Part shown: piece by piece, positions 1 through 7,700 of the stretch | How positions within the stretch are numbered: the first letter of the stretch is position 1 | How the letters are laid out: each line of letters starts with the position of its first letter | Assembly (NCBI GenBank): GCA_004292745.1 | Contig: RDXH01000034.1 | Span: forward strand, 1-43,582 | Length of the DNA: 43,582 bases | Reading direction: 5' to 3' | DNA from: Oscillatoriales cyanobacterium | Lineage (GTDB): Bacteria; Cyanobacteriota; Cyanobacteriia; Cyanobacteriales; Microcoleaceae | Notes under the pieces: model-generated | Databases searched by the model: none | The model's input: the letters and a program-made list of their open reading frames with translations, nothing else | Told to the model about the DNA's origin: nothing | Translations under genes and position numbers: made by a program

Positions 1-227
1 GATGAGCTTTTATTTCCTCAAAACTGCGTCCCTGATTTGATTCCTCCAGAGCATCAATAGCATTGGCAAGTAAATTCATAAACACCTGGTTTAGTTATCC
101 GGCATAACATCGCACAGCAGGTAAATTTCCATATTCTTTAACAACTTCAATCGCCGGACGTTTTTCCTTAGCTTTGAGGCGATATTTGAGAATCAGTAAA
201 GTGCTATCTATACCATCGTGAATATTG

Positions 228-347
228 TATAGCCTTTCTCAGAAAGATGAGGTACGACTGGGAATAGGGCATAGGGAATAGGGAATAGGGCATAGGGCAT
301 AGGGCATAGGGCATAGGGCATACCTCACTTTTTTGAGAACCGCTATA
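228..347. mobile_element. MITE-like element, family A, copy 1
   Basis: A 120-base element whose ends form an imperfect inverted repeat of about 27 bases (22 matches), both starting TATAGC and ending TGAGGTA. The outer TA on each side fits a TA target duplication, as made by IS630/Tc1-mariner-type transposases (family knowledge; no transposase is present here). The interior is almost entirely a heptamer array. It interrupts the kinase remnant, so an empty-site comparison with 19400-19440 is available. Confidence 0.7.
259..322. repeat. Heptamer array GGGCATA/GGGAATA
   Basis: About nine tandem heptamers (GGGAATA and GGGCATA variants) fill the middle of the element at 228-347. This is the STRR type of short tandem repeat common in filamentous cyanobacteria. 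No coding or promoter role is visible. Confidence 0.85.
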
Positions 348-420
348 AGCAACAGGAGAGCTGCTATCGGCGCGAGAAAAGGTTCTCAGATTATAGTTGC
401 AGTCGAATGACTAATCTCTT

Positions 421-906
421 TTTATATTGTCGCATACTTTCGCTCGCTGTCAACACCGGCAATTCATCCCAGTCTTCTATTTTGTAAAGTCTAAGTATGA
501 GTTCAAAAATACACAATCAGTCAAACATCGAGCGCCACGAAGTGAAGCTCTCTTCGCGATCGCTCCGAAGAAAAGCAATCCGCTTGCGGTTAGGAAAATT
601 TTACTGTTACACAGGTAAAATTTATTTGCGTCTATCTATAGCGGTTTTCAGAAAGATGAGGTATGACTGACAGCTTATATAATAATAAACAAAGAGGGCT
701 GAAGCCCAACTACGTCCGCGAATCTTTTTAAGAAAGGCTATACAAACTAATCTGCACATTTTATGTTAAATTATATCGCGAACGGTAGCATCGGTATTGT
801 GCGATCGCTCGGGCGGTGCCTCAGTACCAATAGTCTCATAGTCGGTAGTTAAAGAGCGATCGCACTGGCGCACCCTACTACTTGTTTATTTATAGAAAAT
901 AATGAC
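421..906. other. Non-coding stretch before the DUF3574 gene
   Basis: Apart from the second inverted-repeat element (637-742) this stretch holds only HIP1-rich sequence. A 63-codon open frame near 427-618 has no recognisable domain, no ribosome-binding site and repeat-like composition, so it is not called a gene. No promoter could be fixed with confidence. Confidence 0.5.
637..742. mobile_element. MITE-like element, family A, copy 2
   Basis: A 106-base relative of the element at 228-347. It starts TATAGCGGTTTTCAGAAAGA and its right end, read in reverse complement, starts TATAGCCTTTCTTAAAAAGA. The interior differs from copy 1: it has no heptamer array and carries a small GGGCTGAAGCCC hairpin. 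TA flanks both ends. Two copies with shared ends and unrelated interiors support a non-autonomous transposable unit. Confidence 0.65.
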
Positions 907-1347
907 ATGAAGAACAAACATCTTAACAGTCTTTGCTTGGCAGGCCTGCTGTTGCTCGTGCCGATTTGTCCGGGGACAATTGCCCGCGCTCAAATTTCCG
1001 AAACTTCCGATACTAACGCCAGTCCAAAAACCTTCCTCAAAGATGAACTGTATTTTGGCTTAACTAAACCCGGAGGCGAGACAATTTCTGAGTCAGAATG
1101 GCAGGAGTTTGTCAAGGAAGTTATTACCCCTCGTTTTCGGGAAGGGCTAACTGTATTAGACGGTTCCGGGCAGTTTCTCAACCAGGGCGGAATATTGATT
1201 CGAGAAAACTCTAAAATAGTTATTTTGATTTATGAAACTAGCCAGGAAAAAAATCGAGCTATTCAGGAAATTATCGAAAATTACAAGCGCAGGTTTCAGC
1301 AGGAGTCAGTGCTGCGGACGACCAGCGCAGTTAAGGTTTCTTTCTGA
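907..1347 (+). CDS. Secreted DUF3574 domain protein
   Basis: 146 residues. The N-terminus is a classical Sec signal peptide: basic start (MKNKH), hydrophobic core (residues about 8-20) and a probable cleavage site after ARA (about residue 28). The mature part carries the DUF3574 pattern: LYFGLTKPGG, then SESEWQEFVKEVITPRFREG (about 60-80), LTVLDGSGQF and a second half rich in charged residues. The family is small, usually exported, and has no established biochemical function. The gene stands alone with repeat-bearing intergenic DNA on both sides. It starts at the ATG in TGACATGAAG and no closer start preserves the signal peptide. I am confident that it is a real exported protein; its role is unknown. 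Confidence 0.85.
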   Translation: MKNKHLNSLCLAGLLLLVPICPGTIARAQISETSDTNASPKTFLKDELYFGLTKPGGETISESEWQEFVKEVITPRFREGLTVLDGSGQFLNQGGILIRENSKIVILIYETSQEKNRAIQEIIENYKRRFQQESVLRTTSAVKVSF

Positions 1348-1430
1348 TTAGCTCATCCAATCAGCGTTTTTATGATATTATTCCTAGTAATCAAGGTCAT
1401 ACCCTCAGAGATAAGTAGGGTGCATTCAAC

Positions 1431-1489
1431 AGTTGACAGTTGACAGTTGACAGTTGACAGTTGAATTTTGACTGCTGACTGCTGACAGT
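1431..1489. repeat. Heptamer array TTGACAG followed by GACTGCT
   Basis: About five tandem TTGACAG units, then about three GACTGCT-type units. This is an STRR-type array in the 321-base gap between the DUF3574 gene and the next small gene. The rest of that gap (1348-1430 and 1490-1668) shows no further structure I can support. Confidence 0.85.
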
Positions 1490-1668
1490 TTAGGAGCGAC
1501 CTCTACCCTTAAGTCAGAGAATTGGAATAATGAATAGTCTGATTTTAATTTCTCCCTCAAAGGGAGAGGCTTTCAACCAATTTTTTCTCGTAAAAATTAT
1601 AATTTGTGGGTATCGATCGCACATTGCAAAAAGTCGCCAGAAAAACCAGCCCGGGAGAAAACAAAAAT

Positions 1669-1875
1669 ATGACGAACGATGGCAACCCAAAAGCCCAAGC
1701 GCCGGATAACGACGATGTACAAAAAAATTTGGACGGTATTGGGAAAGCTTTGATTGTGAGCGTGGCTTGGTCTTACGCAGAGGCATTGGAGCGAACAAAA
1801 CGAGATCGAAAAGAACAGAAAGCTACGCCGGAATCTCAACCAGAATCTCAACCAGAATCTCAACCAGAATCTTAG
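1669..1875 (+). CDS. Small hypothetical protein with PESQ repeat tail
   Basis: 68 residues from the ATG at 1669, which has a GGAG at 1654-1657 upstream. An in-frame start further 5' (1606) would add residues with no recognisable character, so the shorter form is preferred. The centre has a short amphipathic or helical segment (GIGKALIVSVAWSYAEALER) followed by a basic stretch. The C-terminus is three to four copies of PESQ, encoded by a 12-base tandem repeat. No domain is recognised. The composition fits a small cytoplasmic helical protein with a disordered tail. It could be a decayed or spurious frame, but the ribosome-binding site and non-random composition favour a real gene. Confidence 0.5.
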   Translation: MTNDGNPKAQAPDNDDVQKNLDGIGKALIVSVAWSYAEALERTKRDRKEQKATPESQPESQPESQPES

Positions 1876-2129
1876 ACATCCGCCGCTGCGAAAACAGCGC
1901 AATTGCTTTCATCTACAGAAAAGCGATCGACCGCGCACCGGCGAACCATCACAATCATCGCGAGCGATCGCATTGGAATCGACTTTTTCGGCAGATTCCC
2001 GAAATTGTAGCGGTTTGTATGCCATTTTACCTAAATCTATTTATTTTCCCAAAAGGGATTTACATTAAACAAAGTACGGTTTTATAGCTACAGTGTACAG
2101 AACAAACAACCAATTTTGAGATCGGTCTC

Positions 2130-2642
2130 ATGTCTAATTTAAAAATGATTGGCAAAGCGATCGCAGGTGGCATTTGCTTCGGCATCCTCGCCAGCAGCTT
2201 CAACGGCGCGCAAGGCCCAGCATCCGCAGCAGCACCAACAATTGCCGAAGCAGCAGCCCCCGCCGCTAGCAATATCGACAAGCAACTTCTAGGTCAATGG
2301 CAAGGTACAATCCCCTCCGGTCAGTCTTTCACCTTCGTCTTTGCCCCAGAAGGCAAATTGTTCATGATGGGTAAATGCCCCGACGGAGCCCCCTGCGCCA
2401 AAGAAACGAGGTATAAAGTTAATCTCGCTGCAAAACCGATGCACCTGGATGTCAGCCTCAACAAGACCGAAACCGTTGAGACTGTTTTTGAGTTGACTCC
2501 CGAAGGTCAAATGCGCCTTCAGGTGGAAGGCACCAATCCCGGACTGCCAAGACCGAATTCCTTAAACGACCAGGCAACCGTGTTTAAAAAGGTCTCCGAG
2601 ACCACTGCACTGCCTGCTGGCACTCAAGTCATCGGTTATTGA
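2130..2642 (+). CDS. Exported hypothetical protein
   Basis: 170 residues. The N-terminal 35-45 residues are hydrophobic and Ala/Ser/Gly-rich (GICFGILASSFNGAQGP then an AAAP-rich stretch), consistent with an export signal followed by a flexible linker. The mature domain (about 50-155) begins LLGQWQGTIPSGQSFTFVF, includes a Cys pair (GKCPDGAPCAK), and looks like a compact beta-rich fold of the kind seen in small lipocalin-like or DUF domains with a GxW motif. That resemblance is only inference. No family name is assigned. It is monocistronic, followed by a repeat island. The ATG at 2130 is the most upstream start and retains the signal. Confidence 0.7.
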   Translation: MSNLKMIGKAIAGGICFGILASSFNGAQGPASAAAPTIAEAAAPAASNIDKQLLGQWQGTIPSGQSFTFVFAPEGKLFMMGKCPDGAPCAKETRYKVNLAAKPMHLDVSLNKTETVETVFELTPEGQMRLQVEGTNPGLPRPNSLNDQATVFKKVSETTALPAGTQVIGY

Positions 2643-2734
2643 GGAAAATTCTTCCCCCGCATTCGGCAGTTAAGTAGTTCTGGGTTTTGAGTTTTGGGTG
2701 TTGTTATAGGCAGTTTTCAATTCTATGAAATATA

Positions 2735-3024
2735 GTAGGGAAACGGCATTGCACATTGGTGTCAACAACCAGCTCAAACCCAGTCACAGATGGCTGTTTG
2801 ACCATTAAACTTAGATCCCCCCTTAGCTTGCCCCCTACTCCCCCTTAAGAAGGGGGGGACAAGAAGTTACTCAAAGTCCCCCTTCTTAAGGGGGATTTAG
2901 GGGGATCTAGACTTGGCATAAAACCCATATTTCTCAAGGGTTTCAGCCTTAAGTTCACAGGCTTCGATCGCTGGCCTATCCTGATTCTCAGGCAACTTAG
3001 GAGACGGCAATGCCGTTTCCCTAC
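2735..3024. repeat. 290-base GTAG-ended inverted repeat element
   Basis: The ends are a perfect 18-base inverted repeat, GTAGGGAAACGGCATTGC and its complement. Inside lie two C-rich/G-rich stems, the dispersed CCCCCTTCTTAAGGGGG type (about 2815-2912), and a CATTGGTGTCAAC block also found at the right end of the element at 25172-25425. It lies in the gap between the exported protein and rpsA. A further near-perfect hairpin, GACACGGCA/TGCCGTGTC (3041-3059), follows immediately. It has no coding capacity and is probably a non-autonomous palindromic element. Confidence 0.75.
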
Positions 3025-3121
3025 CCCAAAATTATCTGAGGACACGGCACTGCCGTGTCTTGGTCTAAATTAATTTGAAAGCAGTATGTGGGTAAGTTAT
3101 AATTGTCTACTGGACTCTGAA

Positions 3122-3144
3122 TGTTAAAATTAAACGTTTTAACA
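3122..3144. promoter_or_regulatory. Inverted repeat upstream of rpsA
   Basis: TGTTAAAA, seven bases, TTTTAACA: a perfect 8-base inverted repeat about 180 bases before rpsA. It could be an operator or a leader hairpin. No regulator is identified and the AT-rich sequence makes chance a real possibility. Confidence 0.35.
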
Positions 3145-3324
3145 TAGAGTTGAAATTAAGAGCAATGGCAAGCGCCTGTGTGCGGTTGCACCGGGCAAAA
3201 GTTGGCAAAAACTGACTTTCGTAAAAGATTTTGCAAAAAGTTAACTCCTTTTTTACCAAAATCTCTAATATCTGCCTGCACAAACGAAAAACATGAAGGA
3301 GAGAAATCCTAGGAAATTATTCGC

Positions 3325-4416
3325 ATGGTCAATCTCAAAACCACTGTCAAAGATATCGGCTTTACTCACGAGGATTTTGCGGCCCTACTTGATAAATATG
3401 ACTATCACTTTAGCCCCGGCGATGTAGTAGCGGGTACAGTTTTTAGTATAGAACCGAGGGGTGCTCTGATTGATATCGGTGCTAAAACAGCAGCGTACAT
3501 TCCGATTCAGGAAATGTCGATCAATCGAGTCGAAAGCCCTGAAGAGGTATTGCAATCAAACGAAACCAGAGAATTTTTCATCCTCACCGATGAAAATGAA
3601 GACGGGCAATTAACCCTGTCTATCCGACGCATTGAGTATATGCGGGCCTGGGAAAGAGTTCGACAACTGCAAGCAGAAGATGCCACAGTGCGATCGCAAG
3701 TTTTTGCCACTAACCGTGGTGGTGCACTGGTGAGAATAGAAGGGTTGCGAGGCTTCATTCCCGGTTCTCACATCAGCACCCGCAAACCAAAAGAAGAATT
3801 AGTTGCTGAAGAATTGCCATTAAAATTCTTAGAGGTAGACGAAGACCGTAACCGCTTAGTCTTAAGCCACCGTCGCGCCTTAGTGGAACGCAAGATGAAC
3901 CGCCTCGAAGTTGGAGAAGTGGTCATCGGTACTGTGCGTGGTATCAAGCCCTACGGTGCTTTTATCGACATCGGTGGTGTCAGCGGCTTGCTGCACATCT
4001 CCGAAATTTCGCACGATCACATCGATACGCCTCATAGCGTGTTTAATGTCAACGACGAAGTGAAAGTGATGATCATTGACTTGGATGCTGAGAGAGGTCG
4101 GATTTCTCTCTCCACCAAGCAATTGGAACCAGAACCAGGAGCGATGGTCAAAAATCGTGAATTGGTATACGAAAAAGCTGAAGAAATGGCAGCTAAGTTC
4201 CGTGAAAAAATGCTAGCTCAAAAACAAGCTAAAGCTAGCATGGAAATTCCTGTAGATGCGATCGATACTGATGAACTCTCCGATGAAATACTCGAAGACA
4301 TACCATCAGCAATGGAAGAAGATTTGCCGGAAGAAATACCAGTAGCAGTAACGGAAGCCACACCGGAAGCCACATTAGAGGTAGAGACAGAAATACCTCC
4401 GGCGACTGTAGAATAA
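3325..4416 (+). CDS. rpsA: 30S ribosomal protein S1
   Basis: 363 residues with three S1 RNA-binding OB folds at about 31-101, 119-184 and 197-267. The third is the most canonical (GEVVIGTVRGIKPYGAFIDI, then GLLHISEIS). S1 binds mRNA leaders on the small subunit and helps start translation. Three repeats, rather than the six of E. coli, is usual for cyanobacteria and chloroplasts. After the domains comes a basic helical segment and a long acidic Glu/Pro/Thr-rich tail (about 305-363). An AGGA at 3311-3314 lies ten bases before the ATG. The gene is monocistronic, with a strong terminator directly downstream and a roughly 260-base upstream region suited to its own promoter. Confidence 0.95.
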   Translation: MVNLKTTVKDIGFTHEDFAALLDKYDYHFSPGDVVAGTVFSIEPRGALIDIGAKTAAYIPIQEMSINRVESPEEVLQSNETREFFILTDENEDGQLTLSIRRIEYMRAWERVRQLQAEDATVRSQVFATNRGGALVRIEGLRGFIPGSHISTRKPKEELVAEELPLKFLEVDEDRNRLVLSHRRALVERKMNRLEVGEVVIGTVRGIKPYGAFIDIGGVSGLLHISEISHDHIDTPHSVFNVNDEVKVMIIDLDAERGRISLSTKQLEPEPGAMVKNRELVYEKAEEMAAKFREKMLAQKQAKASMEIPVDAIDTDELSDEILEDIPSAMEEDLPEEIPVAVTEATPEATLEVETEIPPATVE

Positions 4417-4433
4417 ATCCGATTCACTGTTAT

Positions 4434-4463
4434 AAAAAAGAGGGAATAACCCTCTTTTTTTTT
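4434..4463 (+). terminator. Intrinsic terminator of rpsA
   Basis: A stem AAAAAGAGGG / CCCTCTTTTT with a five-base AATAA loop, ending in nine T residues, starts 18 bases after the rpsA stop. The A-tract on the 5' side allows termination on the opposite strand too. Confidence 0.9.
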
Positions 4464-4481
4464 AGTTATGAGTTATGAGTT

Positions 4482-4570
4482 ATATCAATTCCGGTTGTAT
4501 CGTCAGGTGATTTAACCGCGAAGGCGCGAAGTACGCGAAGCAAGAGAAGAGAGAGTTTAATACAGGACTC
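4482..4570 (+). repeat. Dispersed TTTAACC-type repeat, copy 1
   Basis: Begins TATATCAATTCCGGTTG, continues GATTTAACCGCGAAGGCGCG and a GA-rich run, and ends near TTTAATACAGGAC. The same order is seen in reverse complement at 18509-18615 and, with CACAGAGA in the middle, at 9042-9112, 10001-10064 and 27096-27172. It is non-coding and belongs to the most frequent intergenic repeat family of this window. Confidence 0.8.
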
Positions 4571-4699
4571 GGAAGAGAGCTATAGTAGGGCTGAGAGCGT
4601 ACTGAATTGGCTAGTGCTGAACTCGCAAAGCAATGGGAAAACAAAAGAAAGTGCCATAGTAATACCTATGGGTAGTTGGTTTGAGCATAAGGAGGTGTC

Positions 4700-4763
4700 T
4701 TGACAAAGGCTTTTCAAAATGGCAGATATATTTAAAAATCTCAGTGGCTTTAGCCCTGAGATT
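4700..4763 (+). promoter_or_regulatory. Possible promoter and leader hairpin of the hybrid kinase
   Basis: TTGACA at 4700-4705 is followed, 19 bases on, by the AT-rich GATATATTTAAAAA. This is a plausible -35/-10 pair with long spacing. Directly after it, 4737-4763 can fold into AATCTCAG / CTGAGATT with a GGCT/AGCC inner part, ending 35 bases before the ATG. Seen: the sequences. Function as a promoter plus leader hairpin is inferred. Confidence 0.35.
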
Positions 4764-4798
4764 GTCAGATCCTCCCCACCCATGACAGCGGGGGCACA

Positions 4799-7700
4799 AT
4801 GGAGATTTCTATGGTCGCTAATGAGCCTGATGAAGAAAATGTACCAGAATCGATCGCACTGGCACAATCGGCGATCGACCCCCAACCGCAAAACACAGTC
4901 GATTCCGCCTTTCCCATCGTTGGGATTGTGGCCTCCGCCGGAGGACTAGAAGCCTTCACAGAATTACTCCATCACTTACCCACCGATACTGGTATGGCCT
5001 TTGTGCTGATTCAGCACCTAGACCCCAATCACGAAAGTCTGCTGACTGAAATTCTCGCCACCACCACACAAATGCCAGTCAGTCAGGTGGTTGACGGGAC
5101 GACTGTAGAGCCGAATCAAGTATACATAATTCCGCCCAACACTAAGATGACACTAGCGAGCGGTGTCCTGAAACTCACAGCCCGCGAGAAAATTTATGGC
5201 AAATATATGCCGGGAGATGCGTTTCTCGTGTCCTTGGCTGCCGATCGCGGACCCAAGGCCCTTGCCGTAGTATTATCCGGGGGAGACGGAGATGGTTCCA
5301 TCGGGATCAAGGCAATTAAAGCAGCCGGAGGTGTGACATTTGCTCAATGCGAAGCCTCCGCAAAATTCGATAGTATGCCAAATACCGCAGTGGCTACAGG
5401 TGATGTAGACTTCGTTCTCCCCCCTCAAAAAATTGCAGAGGAACTGGCAAATTTCCGCGCTGATTCCTGGCTTTCTTGCCCGATATCGACCACCGCAGTT
5501 ACAGAATTAGCGCCAGAAAGCTATGTCCGCACCACTATTTTGGGATTGTTGCGATCGACTACAGGTGTTGACTTCACCCACTACAAAGCCGCTACGATCG
5601 ATCGACGCATCCAACGACGAATGGTATTGTACAAGCTGGAGTCGTTGGCAGATTACGCCGAATATCTGCAAAACCATCCGCCTGAAGTCTATGCGCTGTA
5701 TCAAGAAATGCTGATCCACGTCACCAGTTTTTTTCGCGATCCAGAAGCCTTTCAACAGCTAAAAGAGCTGGTTTTTCCCACGATTATCGCAAATAAGTCA
5801 GTCAAGAATCCCATACGGATTTGGGTGGCTGGATGTTCCACAGGAGAAGAAGTTTACTCGATCGCCATTTGTTTGTTAGAGTTTTTGGGCGATCGATCTC
5901 CCCAGCCACAGATCCAGATTTTTGCCACAGATATTAGCGAAGCAGCCATTAACAAAGCCAGGTCTGGCTTTTACTTAGAAAACCAGATGCTCGACGTTTC
6001 ACCAGAGCGCCGGACTCGCTTCTTTATATGGGAAGGAGGAGGCTATAAAATCAACAAAACAGTCCGCGAATTGTGTATATTTGCCAGACAAAACTTAAAC
6101 AGCGACCCGCCTTTTTCCAATCTCGATCTCATTAGCTGTCGCAATGTGCTGATTTACCTAGCAGATCCTTTGCAAAAAAGAGTGATTCCGATTTTTCACT
6201 ACAGTCTTAACCCCACCGGTTTTCTCCTGTTAGGCTCTTCTGAGAGTATCGGAAAATTTTCATCTTTGTTTAATTCATTGCACAAAAAGTGCAAAATTTA
6301 TGCTAAAGTTTTGAGTGAAAATAGTCAGATATTTTCCTTTGCAACGAGTTCTTACCCCATCGCTCAAGTAAATAAATCTCAGCCCACTAATGAAAACGAT
6401 CCAGATGGGTTTGACTTACAGCAATACACAGACCAACTAATTTTGAATCGCTATGCCCCAACAGGCGTGGTTGTCAACGAGGAGATGAACATTCTGCAAG
6501 TGCGGGGAGACACCAATGCTTACCTGAGACTGACACCAGGGATTCCTAGCTTAAACTTGCTGACAATGGCAAGGGAAGACTTAGCCATCGAACTTCGTAC
6601 TGCAATGTATCAGGCACTGATGCAGAACGTAGTTGTGAGAAAAGAAGGGGTAAATTTGGTCGCGGGCGAGCGATCGAGTCTCGTCAATCTTGAGGTGATT
6701 CCCTTCCAGCCAAAACAGGCCGAATCACGCTACTTTTTGGTTCTATTTGAAGAGGCTTTACCTAGGGCGGTTAACCTGAGTAACGTCAATTCTGAGACCT
6801 TGAATCCTGCTGATTTACAGCGCGAAATTGTGGAACTGAGACAGGCACTTGCCACCGCGAATGAAGAAAAAAATGTGGCTCAAGCGCATCTCCAATCGGT
6901 AATTAAGCAGCAGGAAATTCTCAACCAAGATATCAAAGTTGCCAACGAAGAAATCCTATCCAGCAACGAGGAACTCCAAAGCACCAACGAGGAACTAGAA
7001 ACGGCCAAAGAAGAGATTCAAGCCACCAATGAGGAACTGATCACCACTAACGAAGAACTTCGGAGTCGAAATATTGAACAACATCATATTAATAACGACT
7101 TGATAAATTTGCTGGGGAGTATCAATATTCCGATTTTAATGGTGGAAAACGATTTAAAAATTAGACGCTTTACGCCGATGGCACAGCAACTTTTTAATCT
7201 GATTCCTACAGATATTGGGCGACCTTTTAGTGATATTCGTTCCCATCTTGATGTTCCTGATTTGTCAGGGATGATTTTGGAGGTGATTGAGACTCTCCAG
7301 ACGAAAGAACAAGAAGTTCAAACTCTAGCGGGATATTGGTACATTCTCCGCATTCGTCCTTATCGGACTACGGAAAACCGGATTGATGGTGTGGTAATGG
7401 TTTGGATCGATATTGATGCGATGAAACGCAGTGCCAAAACCTTGGAGTTAGCCCGAAATTATGCTGAAACCATCGTCGAAACTGTTCCCACACCTTTAGT
7501 CGTCCTGGATGCTGATTTACAGGTGAACACAGCCAATCGATGTTTTTATGACACATTTCAGGTTTCATTCCCAGACACATCAAAGATTTCGCTGTTTGAA
7601 TTGGGAAATGGGCAATGGAATATCCCGCAACTGCGATCGATATTGGCAGATATTCTGGTGAGTGATGTTCAGCTTCACAACTTTGAGTTAGAACACGTAT

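Larger units (their letters stand above)
1..420 (-). pseudogene. Histidine kinase remnant (dimerisation/ATPase region), broken
   Basis: Read on the minus strand, this stretch matches the C-terminal kinase region of the large kinase at 18876-25121 in this window: the NIHDG, LKYRLKA, EVVKEYGNLP, QVFMN and NAIDAL blocks can be read in the same order. It is not functional. A codon that is Gln in the intact gene (GQLNQVF) is a TAA stop here (TTA at 95-97), and the reading is interrupted at 228-347 by a small inverted-repeat element. Similarity resumes after the element (about 350-420) with poorer conservation. The window begins inside the remnant, so the N-terminal side of the kinase core lies to the right and the ATPase C-terminus lies off the left edge. 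Seen: homology and lesions. Inferred: decay of a paralogous signalling gene. Confidence 0.75.

Noticed and set aside
259-322. CRISPR-like spacing of short repeats
   Set aside because: Heptamers are contiguous with no spacers and no cas genes are present; this applies to all heptamer arrays here.
427-618. 63-codon frame near the kinase remnant
   Set aside because: No ribosome-binding site, no recognisable family, HIP1/repeat-like sequence.
1767-2087. 106-codon frame overlapping the PESQ gene
   Set aside because: It reads the same PESQ repeat in another frame and continues into non-coding DNA.
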